A stretch of 64,000 nucleotides of DNA, taken from NCBI RefSeq assembly GCF_004337985.1, contig NW_021940918.1:992001-1056000 (forward strand). Reading direction: 5' to 3'. Source of the stretch: Pyricularia pennisetigena. Taxonomy: Eukaryota > Ascomycota > Sordariomycetes > Magnaporthales > Pyriculariaceae. The translations under genes and the position numbers were made by a program. Of the stretch, positions 38,001 to 47,580 are shown piece after piece; within the stretch, counting starts at the first letter, position 1; every line of letters begins with the position of its first letter. Below the pieces are notes generated by a model that made no database searches, was not told the origin of the DNA, and was given only the letters and a program-made list of their open reading frames with translations.

Positions 38001-38338
38001 TGAGCATAGTATCTTCGAGCCTCAACATATAACTAATACGGTCACTGCATCCGACCTACACGACTCTTGGTTTTCTGCCCTTATTTTTATCCATCAGATT
38101 GGGTGACATCGGCTGCCTGCCATCAAAATCTTATCTTCTTGGAAGTGCCTTGTCCACTTCCATTTTTTGAATCTTTTTTTTTTCTTTTTCAGTTTGATGG
38201 TTCGGGTGTTTCCCCATACACTCATTTAATCCTGACAGCCTTCTGACATCGTATCTGAAACATCTACTATAACTATATACATCTAAAAAGTCCGCTGTTG
38301 GAAACAACTTTAACAATTTGGGAGTCGAGATTGTTGCA
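35077..38338. other. Intergenic region upstream of the dehydratase gene
   Basis: About 3.3 kb. A frame at 36902-37366 (154 codons) has no recognised domain and I do not call it. A perfect 12-bp inverted repeat (TACTCCGTACCT / AGGTACGGAGTA) with a 17-nt loop lies at 35539-35579. Within the probable leader of the dehydratase gene, an upstream frame of 30 codons starts at 37758. Otherwise I see only simple sequence. Confidence 0.55.
35539..35579. repeat. Perfect 12-bp inverted repeat containing TACGGAGT
   Basis: TACTCCGTACCT at 35539-35550 pairs exactly with AGGTACGGAGTA at 35568-35579 across a 17-nt loop. The TACGGAGT core also occurs singly near 794 and 26437. It could form a hairpin or be a dyad protein site; function is unknown. 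Confidence 0.8.
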
Positions 38339-39835
38339 ATGGGTTTGAGCAGCGACAGCAATGGCCATGGCAATGGTGCGTCACCTTGAATAAGACATTC
38401 AAACGTGCTGAACTATGCACTGACCAAAAATTACTCTGGACAGGCGCCGGTGGTCCCAATTTCTTCGAGGACTATGGCGTGTGGAAAGAGGCTCCTATCC
38501 TGAAGGGTACCACCGAGTTTGAGCCACTTCCAGATGTCAAGAACATCATGGTGACAGGGGGTGCTGGCTTCATGTAAGGCTTAGTTTTCCTATGTCCAAA
38601 GTGCTCTTGAAAAAGCACGTGCTAACAGGCATGATAATCAGAGCATGCTGGCTCGTACGGCACCTCGCCCTCACCTATCCTCACGCCTACAACATAGTGT
38701 CATTTGACAAACTGGACTATTGCTCTTCACTCAACAACACCAGGGCGCTGAATGAAAAACGAAACTTTAGTTTCTACCAAGGAGATGTCACCAGCCCCAC
38801 TGAGGTCATGGACTGCCTTGAGCGATACAACATCGACACAATTTTTCACTTTGCCGCACAGTCGCACGTCGACCTGAGCTTTGGTAACTCGTACGGCTTC
38901 ACGCACACAAACGTCTATGGCACCCATGTCCTGCTCGAGAGTGCCAAGAAGGTGGGCATCAAGCGGTTCATCCACATATCGACAGACGAGGTCTATGGTG
39001 AGGTCAAGGACGATGACGACGACCTGCTAGAGTCCAGCATCCTTGCCCCCACGAACCCTTATGCTGCAAGCAAGGCCGCTGCGGAGATGCTGGTGCACTC
39101 TTATCAGAAGAGCTTCAAGCTCCCCGTCATCATTGTGCGTAGTAACAACGTATATGGGCCCCACCAGTACCCGGAGAGTAAGTCTCAAAGTCTTGTTCCA
39201 TACGTGATTTGTTTTGTGCCCAAAACGACCCTGTGTTCTTGGGGCTGATTGTGTCCTCCGCAGAAATCATACCAAAATTCTCATGTCTGCTACACCGTGG
39301 CCAGCCGGTGGTCCTGCATGGAGATGGCAGCCCGACACGCAGGTATTTGTTCGCCGGCGATGCAGCAGACGCGTTCGACACAATTCTGCACAAGGGTGAG
39401 CTCGGACAAGTCTACAACGTTGGTTCTTACGATGAGATCTCCAACCTTGATCTGTGCGACAAGCTCCTCACTGAGCTCAAGATCCCCCATGAGACGACCG
39501 AAGGGTTCCGCAAGTGGGTAAAGTACACGCACGACCGGCCGTTCAACGACCACCGTTACGCCGTGGATGGCACCAAACTGCGACAGCTTGGCTGGGATCA
39601 AAAGACAAGTTTCGCCGAGGGCTTGAGCATCACGGTGGAGTGGTACCGCAAGTTTGGAGAGAGGTGGTGGGGGGACATCTCAAAGGTCCTCAGCCCGTTC
39701 CCCATCGTGCAGGGCAAGGAGGTCGTGTCTGACCGTGAGCCGGTCACGGATACGCCGCAGGAGCCTATTGAGAAGAAGCGCAAGATCAGCCAGGTGAATG
39801 GCAAGTTGAACGGAAACGGGATTACACATCATTGA
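38339..39835 (+). CDS. NDP-glucose 4,6-dehydratase-like enzyme (extended SDR; probable UDP-glucose 4,6-dehydratase)
   Basis: Four exons: 38339-38375, 38444-38573, 38642-39177 and 39264-39835, giving 424 aa. The N-terminal Rossmann motif MVTGGAGFIACWLVRHL (near residue 50) is completed across an intron. The catalytic set is present: Ser169-Thr170-Asp171-Glu172 in HISTDEVYG and Tyr196/Lys200 in NPYAASKAAAE. IIVRSNNVYGPHQYPE is also typical. Asp-Glu after the catalytic Thr marks RmlB-type 4,6-dehydratases. In fungi such proteins act on UDP-glucose as the first step to UDP-rhamnose (described in Botrytis), and the partner epimerase/reductase is a separate gene. No such partner is next to this one. 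It is a soluble, NAD-dependent cytosolic enzyme. The C-terminal 40 residues are extra, with a basic KKRK motif. Substrate is inferred. Confidence 0.88.
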
Positions 39836-40582
39836 GCTTTGGGAATAGCGGCGCTGTAATTGGTGATGGGTTATTTTATTACTTTTTTCTTTACAGGAGT
39901 TTGACCGGGGGGCGTTGGTATTGCATTTGACGCACAGCCTGTATTTCTAGAAGTTCTATATTCTCGTGCAATTTTACTATTTTCGGGAACAAAATGTGAT
40001 GTGGTTTATTCTTCGAACTTGGCCCAAAAAGGAGTCTTGGGCACGGAGTGAGTTGTTAGACAGTCTACGCCGCGCCTCATGTCATCGGCTGACCCGGCAA
40101 GCTGGCTAAACAACCCTTGGTCTTAAGCATATAAACTCTGACCTTGGCGCTGCATCTATCTGGTGCACTTGGTAGGGAAAGGCTGAGAATGCGAGGAGTG
40201 AATTCCGCTCGTCTCACTGTGCCAAGCAACTACCAAGACCACAATATCCCCAAGTAGCCTGTCAACCGATGTCGCCTAATGACACCATGCAATGCACGAC
40301 ATGGGTAGCACACACCGTAAGATCATTGGCACGCTTCAGTTGCAGTCCGTCTGGACTAGGTCTTCACATAAAAAGCCATGGCGAGAAACGCGTCGCTCCT
40401 CGAACGCCTTCGCGCCCCTTCTTTTGACCCTGCTTAGTGCCATTTCCTCCTGATCACTTTAAACCACACACGCTCGCTTCAAAAAGCCAGAACCCCTTTT
40501 GACGAACGTCTTTAGACGGGCCTAAACAGGCAAAAACCTCCCCAGCTAGTTGCACACGCCGTCGCAAAGCAAGTGAGCCACT
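39836..40582. other. Intergenic stretch
   Basis: It contains the 3' region of the dehydratase gene (T-rich near 39875-39890) and the promoter/leader of the GPI-protein gene. No further gene is seen. Confidence 0.6.
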
Positions 40583-41350
40583 ATGAGGCAATATGCAACC
40601 CCAGTAACGCTACTCGGCTGGTACGCCGTGGCGGTTAGCGCCGGGGCCCTCAGCCCTAGGCAGGACGCCGACGTCCGCAGGGTCTGCTGGCCCGAGGGTG
40701 TATCGACGCCTATGCCCCCCTGCGTTTCCATCCAAGACATTGCCTGGAAGTGCAGGGCCAACGGATCGGAGCCGCTCGCCTTCGAGGCGCACAAGCAGTG
40801 CATGTGCGGCGGCAGCTACTTCAGCGACTGGCTGGGCTGCCAGTCGTGCCTGCGGGCGGCCGGCGAGCGCTCAGAGCGCGACAACGCCCGGTACGCGTCC
40901 GTCATGTCGGCGGCCTCGTCTTCCCTGTGCGGCTCGGGCGCCGTGACCAAATCCTATGAGGAGATCTTCTCGAGCATGGACGACTCGGCGGCGCCTGTGA
41001 CAACGGGGGCGACCACGAGCTCGGATCGCCTGTCCGGCGCCACGCAGGTCAGCAATTACTTCACCGTGACGGGGACCCAGGGCGCGGGGGTCATCACGGG
41101 AAGCGCTACGGCTGCCACCAACATGCCCGTGGAGACCGAGACGCGGGGGGCGACCAGTTCCTCGAGGACCTCAGCGACCACGGGAGGGTCCGGTGGGTCT
41201 TCGCCGTCGCCGGGGCCGCAGTCAAATACGGGCAACGGAAACCAGCCGGCGACGACCAGCAGTAGCAGCGGATTGGGGGCGGCGCCGACGGCAGCAATCG
41301 GAGGGATGGCTTTGGGGCTCGCGGCGGGAGCTTTGGTGGCAGTCTTGTAA
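40583..41350 (+). CDS. Secreted GPI-anchored protein with an 8-cysteine N-terminal module
   Basis: A single exon, 255 aa. The N-terminus MRQYATPVTLLGWYAVAVSA looks like a signal peptide. The mature part has eight Cys with spacing C-x11-C-x9-C-x15-C-x-C-x10-C-x2-C-x26-C, including the pair in CMCGG. A Ser/Thr/Gly-rich stalk of about 120 residues follows (for example ATSSSRTSATTGGSGGSSPS), and a hydrophobic C-terminus (IGGMALGLAAGALVAVL) preceded by small residues, as for a GPI anchor signal. The C-x-C in the middle and eight Cys in all recall CFEM proteins, but the other spacings do not match that domain, so I do not assign it. Location at the plasma membrane or cell wall is likely. Function is unknown. 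The codon use is GC-rich. Confidence 0.82.
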   Translation: MRQYATPVTLLGWYAVAVSAGALSPRQDADVRRVCWPEGVSTPMPPCVSIQDIAWKCRANGSEPLAFEAHKQCMCGGSYFSDWLGCQSCLRAAGERSERDNARYASVMSAASSSLCGSGAVTKSYEEIFSSMDDSAAPVTTGATTSSDRLSGATQVSNYFTVTGTQGAGVITGSATAATNMPVETETRGATSSSRTSATTGGSGGSSPSPGPQSNTGNGNQPATTSSSSGLGAAPTAAIGGMALGLAAGALVAVL

Positions 41351-42175
41351 TGGGGGTGGGGGGTGCTCTGGAACTGCCTATCGTTATGAGGAGACCGATT
41401 GGTGAAAGTCACCTGGTAATGAATGAGATGGGGAACCGCTTATGACTAAAGGAGATGTAGGTACTGAGATGCGATACATGATAAAATGTAGCGAAATCCG
41501 AGTATCGCTTTAATGATATACTTGAAAGTTGCTAGCAGACATGATTAAAAACATATGAGTTGATTAACTTTGATGGCGCTGTGTTTCGATTCTAGTGCCG
41601 TCGCTCTCATAGATGCAAAAATTAATCAACGACGACCTAAATATTCAAAGTAGATTACGTTTGAAGATTGCCTCAAGAGGTAGGTAGGTTCTCAGAGGCA
41701 GCATGTCGATCAAGTACTTGTCAAGCAAGAAGCTGCTGACTGCAGGGTAGTTTATTTCTCATGGGAAGAGCTCCTGGATGGAACAAGCCGCCTACCTAGA
41801 TGCTAGGGATTATAGAAAAATCAAAGATCAAGAATAGAAGAAGGTTGCAGCAAAAAAGGCTGCTGGAGGTATTCATGTAATTAATTATGTGCCTGTCACG
41901 ATTGAGTGGTTGGGCGCGCGGTGACACCACTATCAGCCAAGCCAAGCTCGGAGCTGTCGCGGCAACTACGTAACTTGGGTGGTAGCAACGATGCGGAGCT
42001 TGTGGTCCTTTAGCCTCAACAGTGAACGTCAACCTAACCTCAATCACCAAAGTATAGAATAAAACACAAGGTCTATTACGACCACTCTTCATACGACAAG
42101 GGCTGCAAATCCAATCGACCATGAGCTAGAAACACCCGATTAATTGCTCCCGAGGATTTGCGCCAAAGCCGTGAA
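41351..42175. other. Intergenic stretch upstream of VPS18 with a two-codon upstream ORF
   Basis: It holds the 3' region of the GPI-protein gene and the promoter/leader of the Vps18 gene. At 42121-42129 the sequence is ATG AGC TAG, a two-codon upstream frame ending 46 bases before the main ATG. A CCAAT box lies near 42112, probably too close to be the promoter element. No other gene. Confidence 0.55.
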
Positions 42176-45100
42176 ATGGCGCTTGATCCGGCCAACGGTT
42201 TCGTTGCGGGCAGCAGCGTTGCCAACCTGGATGGCGACAGCGCCGCCCTGCCCATCTTCGACGTCGAGCGCGTCTCCCTCGAGTTCTCCATCGCTGCCGA
42301 CTTTGTCGCCGCACAGGTTGCCAACAACGTCCTGGTCCTGGCCCTATCCAACGGTCGCATCCTCCGCATCGACCTCAACCGTCCCCAGGACATCGACGAC
42401 ATCGACCTGCCAAAAAAGCCCAGCGAAGTCGGCGTCACCCGCCGCATGTTCCTCGACCCGACTGCTTCCCACCTAATAATCTGCACCACTCAAGGGGAGA
42501 ACTACTACCTGCACTCGCAGTCACGCCAGCCTCGGCCCCTGTCCCGCCTGCGCAACGTCATCATCGAGAGCGTCGCCTGGAATCCGGCCCAGCCAAACGC
42601 TTCGACGAGAGAGATACTCATCGGGGCCGCCGATGGCAACATATATGAGACATTTATAGAAACTTCGACCGAGTTTTACAAAAAGGAGGAGAAATACTTC
42701 AAGCACCTGCAAAAGCTTCCAGATGGTCCCGTCACCGGGCTATGGGTAGACGCGGTGCCTGGTCGGCCAGACGATAAAGTTGTCCTGATCACTACCCAGA
42801 CCCGCATCTTTCACCTCGCCGGTAAAGCAGGTCGTAGCCACCACCACCACCACGATGGCTCGACGTACACCAAACTGTTCGAGTCTGAAGAGCCGACCAT
42901 TCACGAAGTGCCCCGGCCGACCTCCTCTTCGGGCACCAACAAGGCATACACGCAACCAGCCTCCAGCCTAGTTGTCTCACCGGATCCCCAGCAAGATCCC
43001 GCCAAACCGTTCCAGGCGCCGCTGCCTGAACGTGTGTTTGCCTGGCTGTCATCTCAGGGTGTCTTCCACGGCGTGCTGCTCAACAGTCCGCCCGGTCCCG
43101 AACTCGGCACCAGAGTGTTTTCAGAATCCAAAATGCTCCCGAGATCACAGATTACCTCGACGCTGGATTCCGCAGGCAGGAAAAAAACGAGCACTGACGC
43201 CATAGAGATGATTGCGCTGACGCAATGGCATGTAATGTGCCTTGTGGGCCGTCGTGTAGTGGCTGTGAACCGGCTGACGGGGGCTATCGTGTACGATCAG
43301 GTCATTCTCGAGATGGGGCAAAAGGCGGCAGGACTTTGTGTTGACCTGCAGAAGAATACCTTCTGGCTGTTCACTGCCCAGGAGATCTTTGAGATTGTGG
43401 TGAGAGATGAGGAGCGAGACATCTGGAAGATTATGCTCCAGGCACAGCGCTTCGATGCCGCACTGCAATATGCCCACACACCAGCTCAACGCAACGCAGT
43501 AGCTACAGCATCGGGAGACTATCTTGTCGCCAAGGGGCTTTTCGATGAGGCGGCTGGTGTATATGGCAAGAGCAATAAGCCATTTGAAGAAGTGGCACTT
43601 ACTTTTGTGGACAACAACCAGCCTGATGCCCTGCGTAAATATTTACTTTCAAAGCTCGCCACCTACAAGAAAGGCTCTGTCATGCAAAGAGTAATGATTG
43701 CAACCTGGCTGGTGGAGATCTTTATGGCCAAGCTGAACTCTCTGGACGATGCCATTATCACCAAAGCCGAGCTGTCAGAAGCAATGAATCCTGCCGAGAC
43801 CAAAGAACGGCTGGACACGGTCAGGGGGGAGTATCATGATTTTGTCAACAAATACAAGACCGACCTCGACCGCAAAACCGTTTACGATGTCATCAGCAGC
43901 CATGGGCGCGAGGAAGAGCTCTTGTTTTTTGCGAACGCGGTCAACGACTACAACTATGTCTTGTCTTACTGGGTCCAGCGGGAAAACTGGACGGAGGCAC
44001 TCAACGTCCTCAAGAGGCAGACGGACGCCGATGTCTTTTATCGCTACAGCAGTGTGCTGATGACGCATGTCGCAACTGACCTAGTCGAAATCCTCATGCG
44101 GCAGTCAGCGTCGCTGAAGCCGCGGAATCTGATTCCAGCCCTCCTGGAGTACGATCGCAACTTCAAGGGCCCTTTGGCCCAGAACCAAGCTATTCGATAC
44201 TTGCAGTACGTGGTGAACCAGCTCGGGTCCACGGATTCGGCCGTGCACAACACGCTTGTCTCGATGTATGCTTCCGTCCCTTCTTCGAAGGATGAGACAG
44301 CGCTGCTTTCGTATCTCGAATCCCAAGGCGATGAGCCTCGTTATGACCTCGACTTTGCATTGCGGTTATGTATACAACACCGGCGCGTATTGGCATGCGT
44401 ACACATTTATACGAGCCTGGGTCAATACCTACAGGCTGTGGACCTTGCCTTGGCGCATGGCGAACTCGAGCTGGCGTCTATTGTTGCCGACAGGCCCATT
44501 TCCAACCCCACATTACGCAAGCGTCTCTGGCTAGCAGTCGCGCGGAAGGTTATCTCACAGTCGGATGGCGGTATCAAGTCAGCCATTGAGTTCTTGAGGC
44601 GGTGTGACCTGTTGCGCATCGAGGACTTGATCCCATTCTTTCCCGACTTTGTTGTTATCGACGACTTCCGAGAGGAGATCTGCACCGCACTGGAGGATTA
44701 CGGGCGTAGCATTGACTCGCTGAGGAGGGAGATGGAGGAAAGCTCCCAGACGGCGGCAAACATTCGCGTCGACATCGCCGCGCTCGACCAGCGGTATGCC
44801 ATCGTCGAGCCCGGCGAGAAATGTTATGTCTGTGGGCTGCCACTGCTTAGTAGGCAGTTCTTCGTTTTCCCCTGTCAGCACGCCTTCCACTCGGACTGTC
44901 TCGGCCGCAAGGTTATGGAGCAGGCAGGTGTGGGCAAAGGGCGCCGGATCAAGGAGCTGCAGGTGCAGATATCCAAGGGGCTTGTGAGCGGGACCAAGAA
45001 GGCCGACATGATTGCTGAGCTGGACGCGCTGGTTGCTGCTGCTTGGTGAGTACTGGCACCTATCCTATCTTTTTGTTTCCTGTACCATTTCTGCTTGCCG

Positions 45101-45234
45101 TGGCTGGCTTGCTGTAGGACCTCTTTTTTTTTGCTAACTATTCGTACAGTATTCTTTGCAGTGAGTATGCCATCAAGAGGATCGATGAGCCTTTCATCAA
45201 GGCCGAGGAAGAGAAAGCCGAATGGGCGTTATAA
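42176..45234 (+). CDS. VPS18: Vacuolar sorting protein Vps18 (Pep3), HOPS/CORVET core subunit with RING-H2
   Basis: Two exons, 42176-45045 and 45150-45234, giving 984 aa, similar to yeast Pep3 (918 aa). The N-terminal half is the Pep3/Vps18 beta-propeller domain (EFSIAADFVAAQVANNVLVL, ESVAWNPAQPNASTREILIG). The middle is helical clathrin-repeat type (DYNYVLSYWVQRENWTEALN). The C-terminus is a RING-H2: CYVCGLPLLSRQFFVFPCQH, AFHSDC, then CILCSEYAIKRIDEPF. The last Cys pair is encoded only after the intron, so the unspliced reading (which ends at 45049) would lack half of the ring. The start is the first ATG (MALDPANGFVAGSS); six codons of open frame before it contain no ATG. Vps18 with Vps11, Vps16 and Vps33 tethers membranes for fusion at endosomes and the vacuole. 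Confidence 0.94.
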
Positions 45235-45519
45235 TATGGGTAACGATCCGTTTATTTGAACTTGAACGCTAGAGGAAGCAAGATTATATCCTGATATACA
45301 TGCCGGCGATTTGCATCCTCGTCAAGGAAGCTTGTCTTGCCTTGATTGCGCCAGTGGTAGATATCCCCCCAACAGAACGGATGATTAATATGTAAATTAC
45401 TCATCAACGGACTTGGTTGGTTCTCATATCATGAACGCTAGGTATTGTAACCCCATGTCCTGTAGGTACTTTTCTAATGAGCCAACCAACAAACCTGGTC
45501 ATGACCACAGCGGCTACCG

Positions 45520-46434
45520 TTACCGGGCGCGACTGCAGTCTGTAATGTCACCGGTGGTGGCCTTTGAGATCATCAGGATGGACACAATAACACCGTACAA
45601 GCCCAAAACCTCGGCAAAGATCAGAATCAGTACCATACCCACATACAGGCGTGGCTGTAGGTTGCTCGCTCGGACTGGAAACCCGGGGACGAAGGGCACA
45701 ATGATAAGCAAGGGTTCAGCGATGAAAAACGTAGGTCCCGGAAAAGACGCGATAGAAACTCGCGATGCAGAGTAGACGCATCATGACGAGCGTGTATAAA
45801 CATATTATTCAAAGGGAAAGTTGCATACCTCCAGCATCCCCCACGATACCGATAGCAAAGCCAGCAGCGAGGCCGCAGAGCCCCACGGACAGGCCGGCGC
45901 CGAGCATCATGAAGCCTGTGTACAGGGCCATCTTCTCCTTGAGGTCGTTGGTGATGATGACGGAGGCGACGAGGCCGTAGATGGACAGGATCTGGGCCAT
46001 GATGGCGCACAGCGAGTTCTGCATCATGCGATCCGGGCGCATCACGCCGCACGAGAAGATGGCGCCCGCCGACTTGGCCGTGCCGTACGACGCGCCCATG
46101 ACTGTGAAGACGATGGCGCAGGCGCATCCTAGACCACCGAAAAAGGACTTTTTTTTTTTTTTTGTCATGATCGGGTGGTGTTTTTTTTGGGTTAGTTTCT
46201 ATTTAGCCCATTTCACCTTTTTTTGCTGGTAAGGGATAAAAAGGTACGGTGGTAGGGAATGGCCTGGTTGCTTAACTATGGGCAGACATACAGCATACAC
46301 GGGGCTGTAAACAGCCGGAGGGGTTATGCCGATTAGTGGAGTGTTTTTTTTTTATCAACTAGCATAATGGAAGGTCCTTTTTGTTTGAGAGGGTTCTGGG
46401 CTGAGATGTTTACTTACCACCTGTCGAGATCCAT
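45520..46434 (-). CDS. V-ATPase proteolipid subunit, probably c' (Vma11)
   Basis: Proposed exons: 46434-46418, 46304-46292 (13 nt), 46147-45829 and 45674-45520, giving 167 aa, the normal length for c/c' subunits. Four membrane helices are visible. Examples are [51 protein letters not shown] and [19 protein letters not shown]. The proton-carrying Glu is residue 138 in [10 protein letters not shown]. The [19 protein letters not shown] stretch differs from the usual c subunit and favours c', but c cannot be excluded. The 5' end is the uncertain part. Reading straight through from an ATG at 46168 gives [12 protein letters not shown], odd for this family. Using a 17-nt first exon (or 14 nt, GTG donor at 46420) plus the micro-exon gives MDLD..PVYASFFGG, which matches the usual PVYAPFFG start. 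It acts in vacuolar acidification. Confidence 0.85.
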
Positions 46435-47549
46435 GATGCAAGCAGTTTCACGAAATTTCTGCGTTACTGAAACGATACAAGGCTGTGGACAGCACTTGGC
46501 TCAACGAGATGGATCCCAGGGAGACATGGCAGCCTTGCGAGGTTTTAACCAGAGGGATAACCCCCTCCATGGACTACTGGACGGTAGCATATATGGAAGA
46601 CCGGCAGGGCGGGGAGGTGGGTGTTCCCATGATGGATTTGATGTGGCAGCCAAGCATAAGCAGAGAGTAAGATCAAGCTTGGTGATTGGCGTACGCTCTC
46701 GTGAACAGGATGACAGCCGCATACCTATTGATTCACCAAGCGGCTCAGGTACCCAGCATTCTCGGGTTATCGCTGCTGACAGGAGTTTGACCGTTCAGGT
46801 GAGCATCCGCATCCCAGGGCACGCGATAATGATGATACGATGATATTTTGTAATAGTGTGTATGGAGTATAGATATAGTGGATTAACCCTTTGCTTCCCT
46901 TAGGAGAGTCAATACAACTACAAAGACTAATCCATATAGCATCCTGGACTGAAGATGGTGGTTGTACGTTCTGGTGAGATTCGGGCGATACGCTACAGTG
47001 CCAGAGGCTTACCGAATGCAGCCGTATCGGTTCGAAGAGTCATCTTTGCGCTCACTTGGCAGTTCAAGTCGGCGGCAAAATTGTCGGCTAAATACCGACC
47101 CCAAGCTCTAGCTGTCTGAACGAGGCCACGTATTTAAGTCAAGACTTTGACACACAAGTGCAGGTCTCCTGGAGGTACAGTAGGTACAGGCGCAAGGTGA
47201 GAAGTCGAGGTCATGACAATTCGTCATGCCAGCATATGGCCTGGGCGTGTCATACAGTTCTGCGATAGCTAGTGCTATTTATGGGCTGTATTTTTCTAGA
47301 AATCCAAGTCGTCCAAGCTTCAGCCATCCAAAAGAAGCAATGTATTTGACACTGCCAATTTGCGAAAAAAAAAAAAAAGCTGTAATCACCCAATCACTAT
47401 TTTGACCAGATCCCGTCCGAAAATAAGTCTAAACACTATTACTGAGTTTCCCAATATGGGATTTTTGTTACAGGATACCAGGATACCAGGATATCCATCA
47501 AATGTGATTGATTGCACCAAAGAAAAGAGAGGGAAAAAAAAAAAAAAAA

Positions 47550-47580
<31 letters not shown>

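Noticed and set aside
46147..46168. ATG at 46168 as start of the V-ATPase subunit ([10 protein letters not shown])
   Set aside because: A Lys run from a homopolymer is unlike any proteolipid N-terminus. The upstream micro-exon model restores the family sequence and length.
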